The position numbers and the translations under genes were made by a program. 64,000 bases of DNA from Corythucha ciliata (lineage: Eukaryota > Arthropoda > Insecta > Hemiptera > Tingidae): the NCBI GenBank assembly GCA_038030265.1, contig CM075937.1, positions 9,610,001 through 9,674,000 of the forward strand, written 5' to 3'. Below, piece by piece: positions 39,690-53,295 of the stretch; the first letter of the stretch is position 1, and each line of letters begins with the position of its first letter. Below the pieces are notes generated by a model. That model saw nothing but the letters and a program-made list of their open reading frames with translations. It was not told the origin of the DNA and did not search any database.

Positions 39690-40345
39690 AAAAGTTGCTG
39701 CTGAAATAGAAAAAAAAAAAGCTAACTCAAAACAAAAAGCTATAATTAAGAAACCCTGTTAATTTCCGGCTAAAATTGAGCTACAGCTCAATTGCTAAAA
39801 TTGAGGTTTCGAGCTAAAATAAATAAAAATTATTAATTACAGCGGCTAAAGTTGACAAAACCCACTAATTCGCAAGGCAAAAATAAGAGAAAAAAGTCAG
39901 TTCGCGGAGTAAAATCGAGAAATTCCACGACTACGAAAAAATTCGCTGCTAGAATTCAGAAAAAATCGCTCATTCGCCCCCACCCACCACCAAATAAACA
40001 AAAATGTCAGATTCGCAGTTTAAAACGCGGATATTTCGCAGAAACCCCGCTAATTCAAAACTGAGAAACCCCGATAATTCCCGCGGCTGAAATAGTGATA
40101 ATGCGATCACGCCCTGCTAAACTTGTCACAATGATACTTTGTACTCTGCTAAAATTGAGAAAAAGTGAGAATTCTCGGCTAAAATTGAGTAAACGTTTGA
40201 ATTCGTGGCAAAAATGTAGAAAAAGCGTTATAATTTGCATTTAAAGGTGACAAAAAGTGCTAATTCACTTCTTAAGCTAGGAAAAACGCTATGTCATGAA
40301 AACAGCTCTTTAATCAACGAGTGATATAGCGGGCCTAAAAATAAG
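39690..40345 (-). repeat. Family D minisatellite, reversed block
   Basis: Units are in the minus orientation ('cggctaaaattgagtaaacg', 'agaaaaagcgctaattcgtg'), directly before a long plus-orientation block, so the array switches strand near 40350-40640. The short interval 40400-40640 is A-rich and unassigned. Confidence 0.8.
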
Positions 40346-40639
40346 AAAAAGCGCTAATTCGTGGCAAATCGGAGTTTAGCAGTGAATTTCGTCTCAACAG
40401 CGCTTGTTTTACCCCAATTTTCTTTCGTTTAACCGAAAAAAAAAACAAAAAAAAACGTTTTTCATGGTTAAGCAAATGGAAATTTGGGCTTTAAAAAAAA
40501 ACTATGTTGAGATTGAGTACACCGCTGAACAAACGATTTTGTTGATGTGTGCCGTTGGCGGCGCACAAATATCGAATTATTTGGTTCGGAATTTCGTCAA
40601 ATCGGATCGAATAAGTATACGTTACGTTAAATTTTTGGC

Positions 40640-43600
40640 GACGAACAGCTTTTATTATCAATTTCAGCCAGGAACTAGCCGCTTACCTCAGTTTTAGCTG
40701 CTTAATGAGCGGAGTTTCTTCAATATATCCGAGAATTGTCGTTTTTCTCACAATTTTTGCCGTGAATCAGGACTTTTTCTAAATTTTTAGCTGCGATTAA
40801 GCGCTATATATTAATTTTAGCCGCGGATTAGCTTTTTTTCTTAATTTCTGCCGTGAACCACGAGTTTTCCTCAATTTTATAGCCGCAAATAATTCTTAAT
40901 TTCAGCCTTGAGTTACCACGCACACACTATTTTACTGGCGAATTAGCGAATTTTCTCAAACAATTTATCAGTGAATCGCCGGTCTTCCTACATTTTAGCT
41001 ACGAATGAGCGCTTTTAGTCATTAGGCCGAGCATGAGCGTTTTTCGCCATTTTGAGCATTGTATCTTAATTTAAGCATGGAATACGTTTTTTTCCTCAAT
41101 TTCAGCCGCAAACCAGGTGTTTTCCCCCATTTGATAGCCGCAAATAATTATTGAATTCACAAATTACCGCTTTTACTGCAGAATTAGCGAACTTTCATGA
41201 AAATTTATCCTTGAATTGAGGGTCTTTCGAAAATTCAGCTGCAAACGGGCGTTTTTGGTCATCATTAGCCGCGTTTTGGGTTTTTCTCCATTTTAGTTGC
41301 GATTTAGCGCTATACTTTTATTTTAGCAGGGAATTGGCCTCACAGCAGGCTTGCCTCACATTTATACCCGTATTAGCGGATTTTCAAAAAAATATCCAAG
41401 AATTATAGTTTTTTCTCCTTTTTTTTGCCGCGATTCAGGAATTTTTATCAATTTTAGCCGCAAATAATTTCTTAATTTCAGCAGCGAATTACCGCTTGTA
41501 CACTATTTTACCGGCGAATCAGCGAATTTTCTCAAAACATTCATTTATGAATTGACTGTCTTTCTACATTTTAGCTGCGAAACCAGGTGATTTCCTCCAT
41601 TTTATAGCCGCAAATAATTTCTTGAATTTAGCCGCAATTTACCGCTTTTACACCATTTTACCGGTGAATAAATAATTATTTCGTGTTCCACATTTTAGCT
41701 GCTGCCCAAGCGAGCTCTTTGTCCACTTTAGCCGCATTTTAGCGTTTTTCTCAATTTTACTAGCCGCAAACTAGCTGGTTATCTAGAAAATATCCAAGTA
41801 TTGACGTTTTATCTCATTTTTTGCGGCGATTCGGGACTTATCATTAATTTTAATCGCAAATAATTTCTTAAATTTAACCGTGAATTACCGCTTTTACACT
41901 ATTTGTGATCCGTGAATCTTGGGTCTTTCCACAATCAAGCGGCGAACGGGCACTTTTTGTCAACATTAGCCGTGTATGAGCGTTATTCTCAATTCTAGCT
42001 GCGAATCAGAGCCATATCCTAATTTTAGCGGGGAATTGGCGGCTTATCTAAGTTTTAACCCCAAATTAGCGTATTCTTCTCAATTCTCACCGTGAATCAC
42101 TACATTTCCACAATTTTAGCCCATAGCAATTCCTTAATTTTAGCCGCGAATTACCAATTTTGCAATCTATTACCGGCGAATCGACGAATTTCATAAAAAA
42201 TTCATCCGTTTGTCATGGATTTTCTAAATTTTATCTTCGAATGGACGCTGTTTGTTCACTTTAGCCCCGTATAAGCGATTTTCTATATTTTAGCTGCGAA
42301 TGAGTGCTAAATAGCTCATTTTCAGCCGGGAATTAGCGGCTTATCACAGTTTCGGACGCGAATTAGCGGATTTTCTCAATTATATGCGAGAACTGGCGGG
42401 TTTTACTCATTTTTGCAGCGTTTCAGGACTTAATTGCAGGATCAACAAAGCCACAAATAATTTCTTAATTTTAGCCGCGAATCACCTCTGAGCCGTAAAT
42501 TATTTTACAAGTGAATTAGCGAATTTTCTCCAACACCAATGCGTGACTTGAGGGTTTTCTACGTTTTAGCTGCGAACGGACTCATTTTTATTAACTTTAG
42601 TCGTGAATTAGCGTTTTTTGTCTTTTTAGCTGCGATCTTAATTTTAGCTATATCTTAATTTTAGCATCAGATTTATCCCAGTGTATCAAAGAATTAGCGT
42701 TTTTTCTCAATTTTGGCCGTGAATCTGGATTTTTAATTAATTTTAACCGCAAATTAACGTTTTTAACGGAAACTTAGGGAATTTTCAAAGAAATGCAATT
42801 TTGAATTTATAGTTTTCAACAGTTTAGCTCCGTATGAGCGCTGTATCTCAATTTTAGCGGAAAATTAGCTGGTTTTCTCAGTTTCAGCCGTGAACGAGCG
42901 GGTTTTGCCTTATGTATCCGTTAATTAGCGTTGAAATTCTCAATTTGAGCAGCAAATTAGCGTTTTTTCCCCCTTACAAGCTTTGCGAGTGACTTTTTTT
43001 TCTTTTTTTTCAATCAAAGTTTGCCGCGAATCGGAGCAATTGCTCAATATTAGCAGGAAATTACCGACTATACTAAATTTTAATTGCAAATTCGTGGACT
43101 TTCTCAAATTGATCCGCAAATTTGTTTTTTTTTTTTTTTTATGTTTACTACCAATCAGCGCTTTATCACAATGTTATAGCTGTGCACGCAGCTGGCGGGG
43201 TTTCTCAGATTCAGCCACGTACTAGAAGGTTTACTCAAATAAATCCGCGAATTAGCGTTTTTTGTTCTTTTTTTTGCAACGAATTAGTGCTTTTTTTTCA
43301 ATTTTAGATACGAATTTGCAACGAAAAAACACGAATTAGTGTTTTCTCAATATTAGCTCTGCTTTTTCTCAATTTTACCGTCGCGAATTAACGTTTTTCT
43401 CACTATTTCAGCCACGCATTAGTGATTTTTGTTGCTCTCCCGCTATTTCGGCCGCAAATATTAGCGCTTTTTTCCAGTGTAGATGCTCCAAGAACAGCAC
43501 ATTAGCGCGCCCTTCTCAATTTTAGCCACATTTTTCTCTACTCCAGCCACGAATTGGCGTAATTGTCCTTAATTTTAGCGTTAAATGAGCGTTTATTCTC

Positions 43601-43655
43601 AATATTAGCCGCGAATCAACGCTTTGGAGCCTGAAAATCTCGATTTTTTTCATCT
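40640..43655 (+). repeat. Family D minisatellite, long block
   Basis: About 3 kb of plus-orientation units ('attttagccgcgaattagcg' and variants). A larger pattern repeats inside it: 'gccgcaaataatttcttaat', then 'accgcttttacac', then 'gaattagcgaattttctcaa' recurs near 40900, 41140, 41460, 41610 and 41870, suggesting an older higher-order unit of a few hundred bp. Confidence 0.8.
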
Positions 43656-45785
43656 TCAAGCCCCGGGTGGTCTACCCCTTCCCCCCTCACAAACACGGCT
43701 TATAGTTAGTCTTAAAATATTAGTGTAGCATCCACCAGGATGTGGCAATGTCGACGGCTTCCTCAAGACGGTGCAGGGGCGCGTGGGGCCACGTCGATAG
43801 CGCCAACGGGTAAATCGTCTTTATACGTTATTAAGGCATGTGGTTCATGAATTTTGGTCGCGAACAGTGCGGATTTCACCTCCAGAACCCAAAAATCTAA
43901 TAAAACTGCCAATTTTATTAGCCACAAATGAATCTTTTTATTGTGGGAAACATGAGACTCCAAGTTTTATCCGAGAAACTGACCATTCGGGTGCGGAACT
44001 TAGAAATATGGGCCAAAATGTCTTCCTGGTGAGAAGGGGTGCGTGACCTACAGCGACATTATGAGACAATTTTTAAAAAGTATAACATACCACGAGCTAT
44101 CCGAGCACTGCGATCACCTCACAAGCACAAAATTTTCACAAATCCGCCACCAATCCCCCCCCCCTCAACCACATCATTACGGCGTTCGTAAGTGAAACAC
44201 AAAACACACTCAACCGACTTATTCGTTCCAATAGCCGCCACTCTGTACCTGTGCAAGCGTTAACATCCCTCGGTTGAATGATGCGTCGAGGAAGCAAAAA
44301 TTACACGAGTGGGGATGCGAAGTGAAGCGGTTTTAAAACTTGATTTTTTTTTTTTTTTGTAATCTAAAAGGGGTAGCTTTATTAGAATAACAAACAGATT
44401 CTACCTCCCTGCCCCCTCCCCCTTCACACTACGCCTTGTAACCCTTTTTTTAAAAAACGCACAGCCCCTATATGCCTCATATCCCCCCTTTTTTTTTTGT
44501 ATAAGTCAAGGGTGTTACTCATCAATGTTCATAATAAGGTGAAAAATACTTGTGTGTGCTAGGGCTCCCCCCCCCCCACCTAGATTATAGGCAATCGGAA
44601 GACCGTGGATAAAAAATGGGTTCAATTAATCAAAAAACTCGAGCTAAAGGTTTAGGGAAAAGAGGCGGGTTGGCAGTTCTTGCGTTACAATCAAAGGTTC
44701 TCACGTTTGAACCCTTTTATAACCTGCTGCTATAGGGCCTTTTATTTATTCAGGTATGAGCATCTGATCTCGTATCTTTTTTTTTTGTATGTGTGAGTGT
44801 GAGATCATCCCTCGAACTCCTTTCTTATACCTAACGAGACATTTGTGCGTTTTAAGAGATGCTCTTGATGGTTAGGGGAAGGGGAGAAGATTATGAAGCA
44901 CAACTGTCGTTCTATGGAGATGGGTTGTGTGGAAAAAACTAGAAACACTTTAATTAATGGAAAATGAGCTGGAAATAACCGGCAATTTGGATTATTTTAG
45001 CCCAACTGTATGCGTGTCTTCCCCTCAACCACGTGTACCTGCGTCCCCAGCACCCTACGATGGGTCACAACCCTCGAAAAAAAACCTTTTAGAAATAGGG
45101 GAAACCCATTATTTTTTTTTCAAAACCTGTACATTTCTGATTTCAAAAGGTCTTTACAACAATAAAACTTTGTCTGGGGGAAAGAGAGAAGCGAACTACA
45201 ATGTTGACACGTGAAGGTAATCGGTTGTTTTTGCTCTACTCAACAGGAGGAGTACGCCTTCTACGTACCCTAATCTGCCCTTTTCCTACTGGGAGTAAGG
45301 GCCTTCCGTCACAAAAGTAAACAATTTTTACCCAGATGGACTAATAAGGAAGGAAAACGCGTCAAAAACTCACATCTTATAATTGAAAACAAAAGTTCAA
45401 CCATGAGAGGCGATACTTTTCGATGAATATCTCCAGTAGAAAGCCTCAGAATTCTTATTTACGGCCAAACAGTTGGTCTTTTTACCAAATAATTCATCAT
45501 TTACCCTGGGAATCTACAATATTATAACCCAAAATCCTATTTTTGGCGTGAAATGAAGTTCTTATACGATTACGAATTGAAAGGCGTCGCTTCCTTCAGT
45601 CCAAAAACTAGTAACTTCACTAACATGGTATAATTTATCAGACGTCATCCTACGAAACTGCATCAGAATCCGCATTTTCGGGTTAAAATATCCGTGGTTC
45701 CGGCATTTTTGGCCACTCTGGCCCGTTTTTAGGGGTCTGTATACGCATTTTCTCCGACCTTTTTTCTATACTGTTAAGCCATTGC
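43656..45785. other. Unassigned island, no gene seen
   Basis: Begins with the recurring word 'ccccgggtggtctacccctt' (43661). It includes GC-rich 43740-43815 ('gcgcgtggggccacgtcgat'), C runs near 44156 and 44568, and T/A homopolymers. No domain-bearing frame was recognised; the 85-codon frame at 44957-45214 is not convincing. Confidence 0.4.
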
Positions 45786-46110
45786 CCCGCCAACAATCGT
45801 GAAAACTGTTGAAAGTAGTGAAATTGCTTTATTGTTAGTCGGCAAACTCTACAAAAATACTTTTTGTTTTGGGGACGAAAACACCGAAATTGCCTTTTTT
45901 AGCGAAAAACATTTTTTTTGTTTTTTTTTTTTCATGAGAAAACCGGCAAAATTGATTTTTCAGTGTGGAAACCTCGCTGATGGCTTTTCTAGCGAATAAA
46001 ATTGCATTTCTACAGCGAGCAAACCCCACAGAATTGCTCTTTTGTGGTGACCAAATCCCTTGAAATTACTGTTCCAGTGAGCAAAACCTGCAGCTCCTTA
46101 AAATGAGACA
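45786..46110. repeat. Minisatellite family E (about 30 nt)
   Basis: Diverged units around 'gcgaaaaccccacaaaattg' then 'cttttctag', seen roughly ten times ('aaacaccgaaattgcctttt', 'aaaccccacagaattgctct'). Its word style is like the other families but the unit is different. Confidence 0.6.
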
Positions 46111-46179
46111 ACAGCCTGGCACTTTTGATTTTTTGAGGGTTGAAATTTCAGGTTGTCGCAACAGCAACTTTATCAGGGA

Positions 46180-47575
46180 GGCAAGCACTTTTTCTAAATT
46201 TTGATTGCGATTTAGCTCTTTTTCCCAATTTGAGCCTAGAATTGGCACTTTTTCCTCATTTTAACCGCAAATTAGCGCTTTATGATCAACTCCACCCGAG
46301 TACGATATCTTTTTCACAATGTTAGCCGTGTGACAAAGAGTGTCCAAAAACCGTGAATTAGCGTATTTTCTCCCTTTTGGCCAGAACGAAGCATTGGTGT
46401 TTTTGTTTTTTATCAATTTTAATCGGCGGATGAGCGTGTTTTGTCGATTTTAGCCGTGAATAACCGTTATTTTTCTCAATTTTATCCGCCAATCGGCGCA
46501 TTTTCGATAAATTTTAGACGCCGCGCGGTGACTTGCTCCAAGAACTGCACATTTAGCACTTTATCTCAATTTCCCCTTTGAACGAGGCGTCATCTCACAA
46601 TTTTGACCGTGGATAAGCGCAATTTCTAAAATTTAGCCTAAAAAAGTATCAATAGAAACGTTAATTATCGCATTTTCTTAAATTCACCCTGGACAATGGA
46701 TCGAGAAACCACGAATTTGTGCTTTTTCTAAATTTTAGCCGGAAATATGACCTTTTTCGTAATTTTTGCCATGGATTGTTGTTGTTTTTTTTTCAGATTT
46801 TCACCACGAATAAGCGTTGTTTCTCAATTTTAGCCGCAAACATCAGGAGCTATTTTCCAAATTTCAGCCACTAATGAGCGCAATTTCTAACTTCTAGTCC
46901 GTGAATTGGCACCTTTCCTCATTTTAAGACAAAGAGCATTGCGCTTCGTCTTAATAATGATTGCCACGAACCAATTTGCACTCGGAAACTGCGAATCGAC
47001 GTTTTACATAAACTTTAGCGACGAACGAGTGTCTTTTTCTAATTGTACACACGCTCAAGCGCTTTTTTTCAGTTTTATTTTGTGGGCGAGTGATTTTTCA
47101 ATAATTTATAAGCCCCGAATTTCTCAATTTCAGACAAGGACTTGCCCTAAGCCCTCGAGAACAGCAAATAAGTGATTTTTACTCAATTTTTCCCGCGAAC
47201 GAGTGCGCATTTTCACAAATTTTAGCCGCGAATGTACGTTATTTCTCAATCTTAGCCACCGTAATTGACGCATTTTCTCAATTTTAGGCGCCCACTTGCC
47301 CCAACAACAGCACATTAGATCTTTTTATCGATTTCACTCTGTCAACGCGGCGCTTTTTCCTCAATTTTAGCCGTGAATGAGCGCTATCTCTCAATTTTTA
47401 AGACGCTAAAAATGGATCTTTGAGGGTTCTCGCTCTTACTCCGATGTTTTTAGCCGCTATGGCCAGCTTCCAGTGCCCCCACCACTATCCACCAACATGG
47501 ACCGGAGAAACCGCGATTTTACGTTTCTTTTTTTCAATTTTTATCGCAAATGAAGTGAATTAGCGTTTTTTCTTA
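46180..47575 (+). repeat. Family D minisatellite
   Basis: Plus-orientation units with interspersed 'cttgcccc(a/t)agaacagcac' words (near 46530, 47145 and 47290) that recur at spacings of about 150-600 bp. Confidence 0.8.
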
Positions 47576-47631
47576 ATTATGTTGTCACTGACATGCCCCC
47601 AAGGCCATCAAACCGTCAATTTAGACTTTAA

Positions 47632-47779
47632 GGCCCGATTTCACCATCTTCTTAAACCAAGATCAACAACTAATCACGATTACAATGTAAACACTTATAT
47701 CAGAATTCATATGGGTCGCTATTGGCAACTAATCACGATCAACTTTAAACGAGATCAATTTTGTTGGTGAAAATGGGCC
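47632..47779 (-). mobile_element. Harbinger-like MITE, copy 2 (148 bp)
   Basis: The inverted counterpart of 29514-29661 and exactly the same length. Ends GGCCCGATTTCACCA and TGGTGAAAATGGGCC, with TAA on both sides (47629-47631, 47780-47782). It sits in family D sequence. Confidence 0.8.
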
Positions 47780-47789
47780 TAAAAGTCCA

Positions 47790-49150
47790 TCAGTAAACCG
47801 CGAATTGACGTTTTGCCTACAATTTAACCAACCGCGGATGAGTCAACTTTAGTCTCATTTCAACCGTGAATGTGCCATTTTTCCTCATTTTCCCACAAAA
47901 ATAACAATTTGTCTCAATCTTGGCATGGGCTTCGCATCGGGATGCCCAGGAACGGGCTATTTTTCTCAATTTTAGCCGTAAATGACCGCATTTTACAAAA
48001 TGTCAGCCTTGAATGAATGCTTTTTCTCATATTGACCCGTTGTTTCAATTATTGCTGCAAATTAGCGATTTTTTTACCTTTTCAGCAGTGAGTCTAGCAT
48101 TTTTTTTCACTTTCAGCTGCAAAGAAGCGTTTTTATTAATTGCAGCCGCGTTAAATACAGTGATGTTTCTCAATATTGACCAAAAATTAGCGTATGAACT
48201 GTTATCTTTTTTTTTAACTTTTATCCATGGAGTAGCGCTTTTTCCTTCCTATTTTAAGGCCCGAAATTGCCTTCATAGGCCATGGATTAATGTTTTAACC
48301 GTGAATTAGCGTATTTCTAAATTTAGGCATGAATTAGGCCTTTTTTTTCATTTTTATCCGCGAATTAAGTTTTTTGTATAGGCATCTTATCCTCGTTTTT
48401 CCCAATTTCATCCGTGAATGAGCGATTTTCTGCTGCGATATTATTAGCGATTCATTTCATTTGTATCCCGGATCGTCCCAATTTTAGCTGCTAATTAGAG
48501 CTTTTTCAATTTTTAATTAGAATTAGCGATTTTTCTCAATTTTAGCAGTTTTAATTTAGCGATTTTCTCATTTAACGCTGTGGGTTAGCGTTTTTCTCAA
48601 TTTTAGCTGCTAATTAGCCATTCTTTTAAATTTTAGTCGTGAATTGGCGCTTTTCGCTAATTGAGCTGCAAAATAGTGGTTTTTCTATTTTGTATCAACA
48701 ACTTCAATTGCGAATTCGCCATTTTATTCTCTATTTTACTCCCAAAAATTAGTTTTTTTTCCCCCTACAATTTTACTTCTTTTTTTCGCCTTTCTGCGCT
48801 TGCAAAAAGCGGGGCACATCTCAGTTTAACCAAAGAACAGAAAATTGGCGTTTTTTTTTCTTAATTTTAGCCATAAAGTGGCATCTTGGCCATTTCGCGA
48901 CTAAAGTTTCCTTATAGCTTTAAAGTATTCTTATAAAAAGCGCTAATTAGAGGCAGGAAGTGTGGAAACGACAATTTTCGGCTTCTGACTGCAAGTGTCT
49001 GCCTCAAAATGAGAAAACGGGATAATTCATTGCTCTAAGCGCAAAAAATCGCTAACTTGCAGCTAAAAATAAGAAAAAGTGCTAATACATGGAATAAATT
49101 GAGAAAAATCGCTCATTAGCGGCTAAAAACAGGAAAAATACTAGAGACTT
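47790..49150. repeat. Family D minisatellite, orientation switch near 48880
   Basis: Plus-orientation units to about 48870, then reversed units to 49150. The switch segment (48890-49040: 'actaaagtttccttatagct', 'acgacaattttcggcttctg') is a diverged copy of 32290-32430. Confidence 0.75.
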
Positions 49151-49159
49151 TTAGCAACA

Positions 49160-49774
49160 CCCCCGCTAACGCTAACGCTAACGCAAACGATAAATCAGTC
49201 GTTGCTTGGTTACGAAACATCTGATTGGTTGAAATTTGAAAATGAAGTTTCGGGTGGATTCCTACGGGATAGTACTAAAACTCACTACTAACTCGTAATT
49301 CATTGCAAAAAAATAAAATGTTAATAAACATTTTGGTCGAAAACCAAAATGTTATTAGTGAAACCCCTAAAAAATTCGGAAAATTTTGAGGTTTTTCGGC
49401 CCTCCCCAAGTTAGCACAAAGTTCTTGATTTGGAAAACTTGACAGAGTCCCCAAACAACCTGTACTGTTACTGTTCCAAACTTCGGATTTTTTTTTCAGC
49501 AAACCCCCCTTTTTTTAATGATTTTTTATTTTGGAGGCAGGAGTGATTTGTTTTCTTGTTTTCAATTTTTTTAAATTTTTTTTGTGCGTTGTCTACTGGA
49601 ATATAAAGATAAAAGTAAATAAATGTTTCAAAATCCCCTAATTCACGGCTAATTTTGAAGAAAAAAACACACTAAGTAGTGAGGCATTGTAATTAATAAA
49701 AACTCTCATTGGCGGCTCAAAGTGATAAAAGGTGTTTTCACGTCTAAAAAGGTAGAATAACATTATTTTGCAGA
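49160..49774. other. Unassigned stretch before LINE fragment
   Basis: Opens with three tandem GCTAAC hexamers (about 49167-49184). Otherwise A/T-rich with homopolymers and a few reversed family D-like words at 49630-49740. No gene seen. Confidence 0.45.
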
Positions 49775-50958
49775 GAAAAACGGAAGCAAATGATGAGTTC
49801 AGCTGAGGTAGCTGATAATTTTGATCGCTCTGAGCCATTCCGTGGAATATCCTCTCCAACCCCTCCGGGATTTCCTTTGAACTTTAGCTTTACTCCAGTT
49901 TCAGTGGATGAGGTCCATAGAACAATAATAAAAGTAGCTAATAAAAATTCTGTTGGATTGTATGGCGTTTCTGGTCATGTTTTGTGTTCAGTTTCCTCAA
50001 TTATCGGCCCAGTCCTGGCTGACCTAGTAAATCAATCGTTTGAACTTGGGATATTCCCTATTTCCCTGAAGTGTTCGAGGGTCATTCCAGTATATAAAAA
50101 AGGAGATCGGAGGGAAATAGGTAACTATAGACCAATATCCCTTCAATCAGTGTTTGCGAAGGTTTTTGAAAGCATAGCTCATAAGCAGTTGCGGGCGTTC
50201 CTAGAAGAAAACAACTTACTGAAGAAATGCCAGCATGGCTTCCACCAGTCAAAGTCAACAATTACAGCAATGTATCACTTTATATATCATTTATTCCAGC
50301 AGATTGATAAGGGAAATTACGTACATGGGGCGTTTTATGATGACATAGATCATCGTATTCTGTTGAATAAGCTAGAGAACTTGGGGGTGAGAGGGATTGC
50401 TGGAGCCTGGTTTGTGTCGTACCTGGCAAATAGGGAGCAGGTTGTGTCCATCACTGGCTGTACGATTAATGGCGAGCAAGCTGAGCATTTTACTTCCAGG
50501 AAGAAAGTTAGTTGCGGTGTTCCCCAGGGTTCTATTCTGGGGCCCCTATTGTTTTTGGTGTGTGTGAATGACTTGCCGGATGTTGTGTCTGATGGTGAAC
50601 TGGGGCTTTTTGCGGATGATATTGCGCTTGTTGCTTACTCGAGTTATCCAGTTCAATGTGCGGAAAGGCTTATTGGCGTAATAACAGCATAGTTAAGTGG
50701 TGCTCGATTAGTGAATTATTTATTGCTCGAAAACACATTTGTTGAATTTTGGTGTGGCCAGGTACAGGCGCAAGTCCATGGATCCCCTCGTTCAGCTAAA
50801 CAACACTAAGTGTTCCTTCAGTCTCAGCCTCAAGATTTCTGGGGTTGGAAATGTCCAGTGACCTACTTGGGGGTGTCATGAAGACAATTTGAGAAAAAAA
50901 TTGATTCCGACCTTATACTGTATGCTAAAACTGCGTGAGGTTCAGCCTGTTGATGCGC
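49775..50958 (+). pseudogene. Non-LTR retrotransposon RT, 5' truncated
   Basis: An open frame (49790-50692) encodes a non-LTR reverse transcriptase: IPVYKKGDRREIGNYRPISL, QHGFHQSKSTITA, then YDDIDHRILLNKLENLG, CGVPQGSILGPLLFLVCVNDLP and LFADDIAL (FADD catalytic box). The first catalytic block is damaged: the usual 'DLSKAFDTVDH'-type sequence is shortened to AFYDDIDH. There is no endonuclease or ORF1, so the copy is 5' truncated at about 49775. After 50692 the protein continues in broken frames until the hAT insertion at 50967. The closest groups by eye are Jockey/CR1-like LINEs; I cannot fix the clade. Confidence 0.8.
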
Positions 50959-51599
50959 TTTGGCAGTAGAGGTGTGACGTGACAGCTTTTGTCGGTCACA
51001 GTGACAACTAGCTCCGGTGACTGTGCAGTCACTGTGACAAAAACCAGTGATTTTGTCACTTAAGTGACTACTGAGGGCCTGTTCTATAACTTTTTAATGT
51101 CCCTATCACTGTTTAGTCAGGTTTATCAACGAAATTGTCTAGCTCACGTGTTTTTGCATCGGTTATAAAAAAATATATAATTCTTTTTCTAACTTTATCC
51201 GTGGAAAACTCCTATGAACGGCGAACCCACAGCCTCAAATGCAAACATGAAGGTGAGTCATGGATCAAAAACTGCAATGTACGAATTTTACTAGGAACAT
51301 AGGCATAGCCAGATGGGGGGGGCAGGGCTAGGCAGCTGCCCTCCCCTAGACTCAAAAATGCAGATTCAGTGGTGCAGTTGCCCACCCCTAGATGCATTCT
51401 GAAAGTACAAATCTTTCAGGATAATCACATTTTGTTTCGTCGGCGCTCACTAAAAAAATAACTTCACGGATTTCACTAATAAAAAAAATAAATTTCAACG
51501 GGTTTTGTCGCTCACAAAACGGACATCGCAAGGGTGACATAGTTCAAAGACCAAATGCGCCGTTTTTGCATCCTAGAATACCATTTTCGCAGACAGACG

Positions 51600-52440
51600 C
51601 GGATTCAGTATTTGCTCATGAGAGGGGCTAGAGAAATGGTGTGGTTCGCTCTATTAAAACTGGTTTGACAGCCTTTTCACTGCCTAAAAATAGTAAAAAC
51701 TAGTAATTTGCACTATTAAAACGGCTAAGGTAACTAAACTAACGCCCAAAAATACAAAACTGTCGATTCGCGTTTTGAAAATTGCTAAAACTGGACTTCA
51801 CGCGCCCTGAAAATTGGTGGCGACTGGTGAACTTCTGAAAATGCCTAAAAAGATCATGATTACCCCCCGAAAATAGCTAAATCGACCATTCGTTCGCTAA
51901 AATTGATCAGACTGGCCATTCTTGAGACATATATGACCATAATGCGCGGTTTTGGCTTGACGGACTAATCAAGCCCTGAAATCGGCCAAAATGACTTCAC
52001 GTGCCCTGGAAATGCCTAAAATGATGATTCCTTCCCTGAAAATGGCAAAATCGACAATTTGCGCACCAGGAATGGTCAAACTTCATGGCCTTGGCTTGAT
52101 AGACTAGGTATTTGAGCCCAAAACTGGCAAAACTGACGATTCGTGTCTTTAAAATGGCTAAAATTACTATATTTGAACCCTAGAAATTGCCGAATTTACT
52201 TTACGAGCTCTAGAAATGGATTACCTGACGAATCGAGCTCTAAAAATGTCTGAACAAGTGACTCCTGCCTTAAAAATGGCCAAATAGACCATTCGGAGCG
52301 CCGAAAATGGCCAACCTGGCTGTTTTCGCCTTGACTTGGGACGTACTATTCGTTCATATAACTGGAAAGACTGACTTTATGCGCCCTAAAAATGGCAATG
52401 ACTATTCAAGCTTTGAAATCGTCAAAATTGACTCTTTGTG
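51600..52440 (+). repeat. Minisatellite family B (about 29 nt)
   Basis: Diverged units near 'cgccctgaaaatggctaaaa' plus 'tgaccatt'. A reversed fragment of the same family is at 1766-1930. Confidence 0.75.
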
Positions 52441-52459
52441 CTCTGAAAAGCTGTGCCCA

Positions 52460-53265
52460 ACAAAGTAAAATGTCAATTTTGAAGTAAAATATTCAGTTTT
52501 GAGGTAAAGTGATATTTTTTGGGTGGAACCGCAAGTTTTTGGGATGAAATCGTAATTTTTGTTTGGGGTAAAATGACCAGTTTTGTATTAACGCATCAGT
52601 TATGAGGCAACACGTCAGCTGTGGCGTGAAATCGTCTGTGTTATTATAAAATCGTCACATTTGCGATGAATTTGTCTTGTCTTGTGAAATCACCTGTTTT
52701 CAAGGCAGAATGGCCTAAAATCACCCATTTTGGGGAAAACTTAAGTTAAAGTGTGACATTGTCAGTTTTGGAGTAAATTATCTAATTTTGAGGGGAAATT
52801 TTCGTTTCGGGTGTAAAATATTCATTTTTGAAATGGAACAGTAAAGTTTAGTTTTAGGTTAGACTCGCCAGTTTTGTGGTAGCATCTTAATTTGGAGGGG
52901 GGGAGGCACGTCAGCTTTGGCCAGGAATTGTACGTTTTTTGTTTTTTTGAACTAAAATCGCCAATTGAAGGATAAAATCGGCAGTTTTTAGTACTGAGTG
53001 GTCTGTTAATTGTAATTAAGTTCATTCGTTTTTGATCCGTTTCGGGTTAAACCAGCCATTTTCAGGCGGAACTCCACCTGTTTTGGGGGTAAAGACTTGG
53101 ATTTTAAAAGTTGTGCTGTGAAATTTTTAGTTTAGGCGTAAACACTTCGTCTTTGGCGTAGGAACGTCAGTTTTGAAGTAAAATATTCAGTTATACTAGA
53201 GTGAAATATTCAGTTTTTTTTGTTAAAAAACGTCAGTTTTGAGTTAAAACCCGTTATTATATATA
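52460..53265 (+). repeat. Minisatellite family C (about 21 nt)
   Basis: Units near 'gtcagttttgaggtaaaat' ('gtaaaatattcagttttgag', 'aaatcgtcacatttgcgatg'). It directly follows family B inside the hAT element. Confidence 0.75.
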
Positions 53266-53295
53266 AAAAATGTTGAATTTTTACTTATTTAAACT

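Noticed and set aside
43740..43830. GC-rich segment as an exon of a host gene
   Set aside because: No open frame with domain content; the frames through it end within a few dozen codons on both strands.
49167..49184. GCTAAC hexamers as telomeric repeat
   Set aside because: Only three units, not the arthropod TTAGG or animal TTAGGG sequence.
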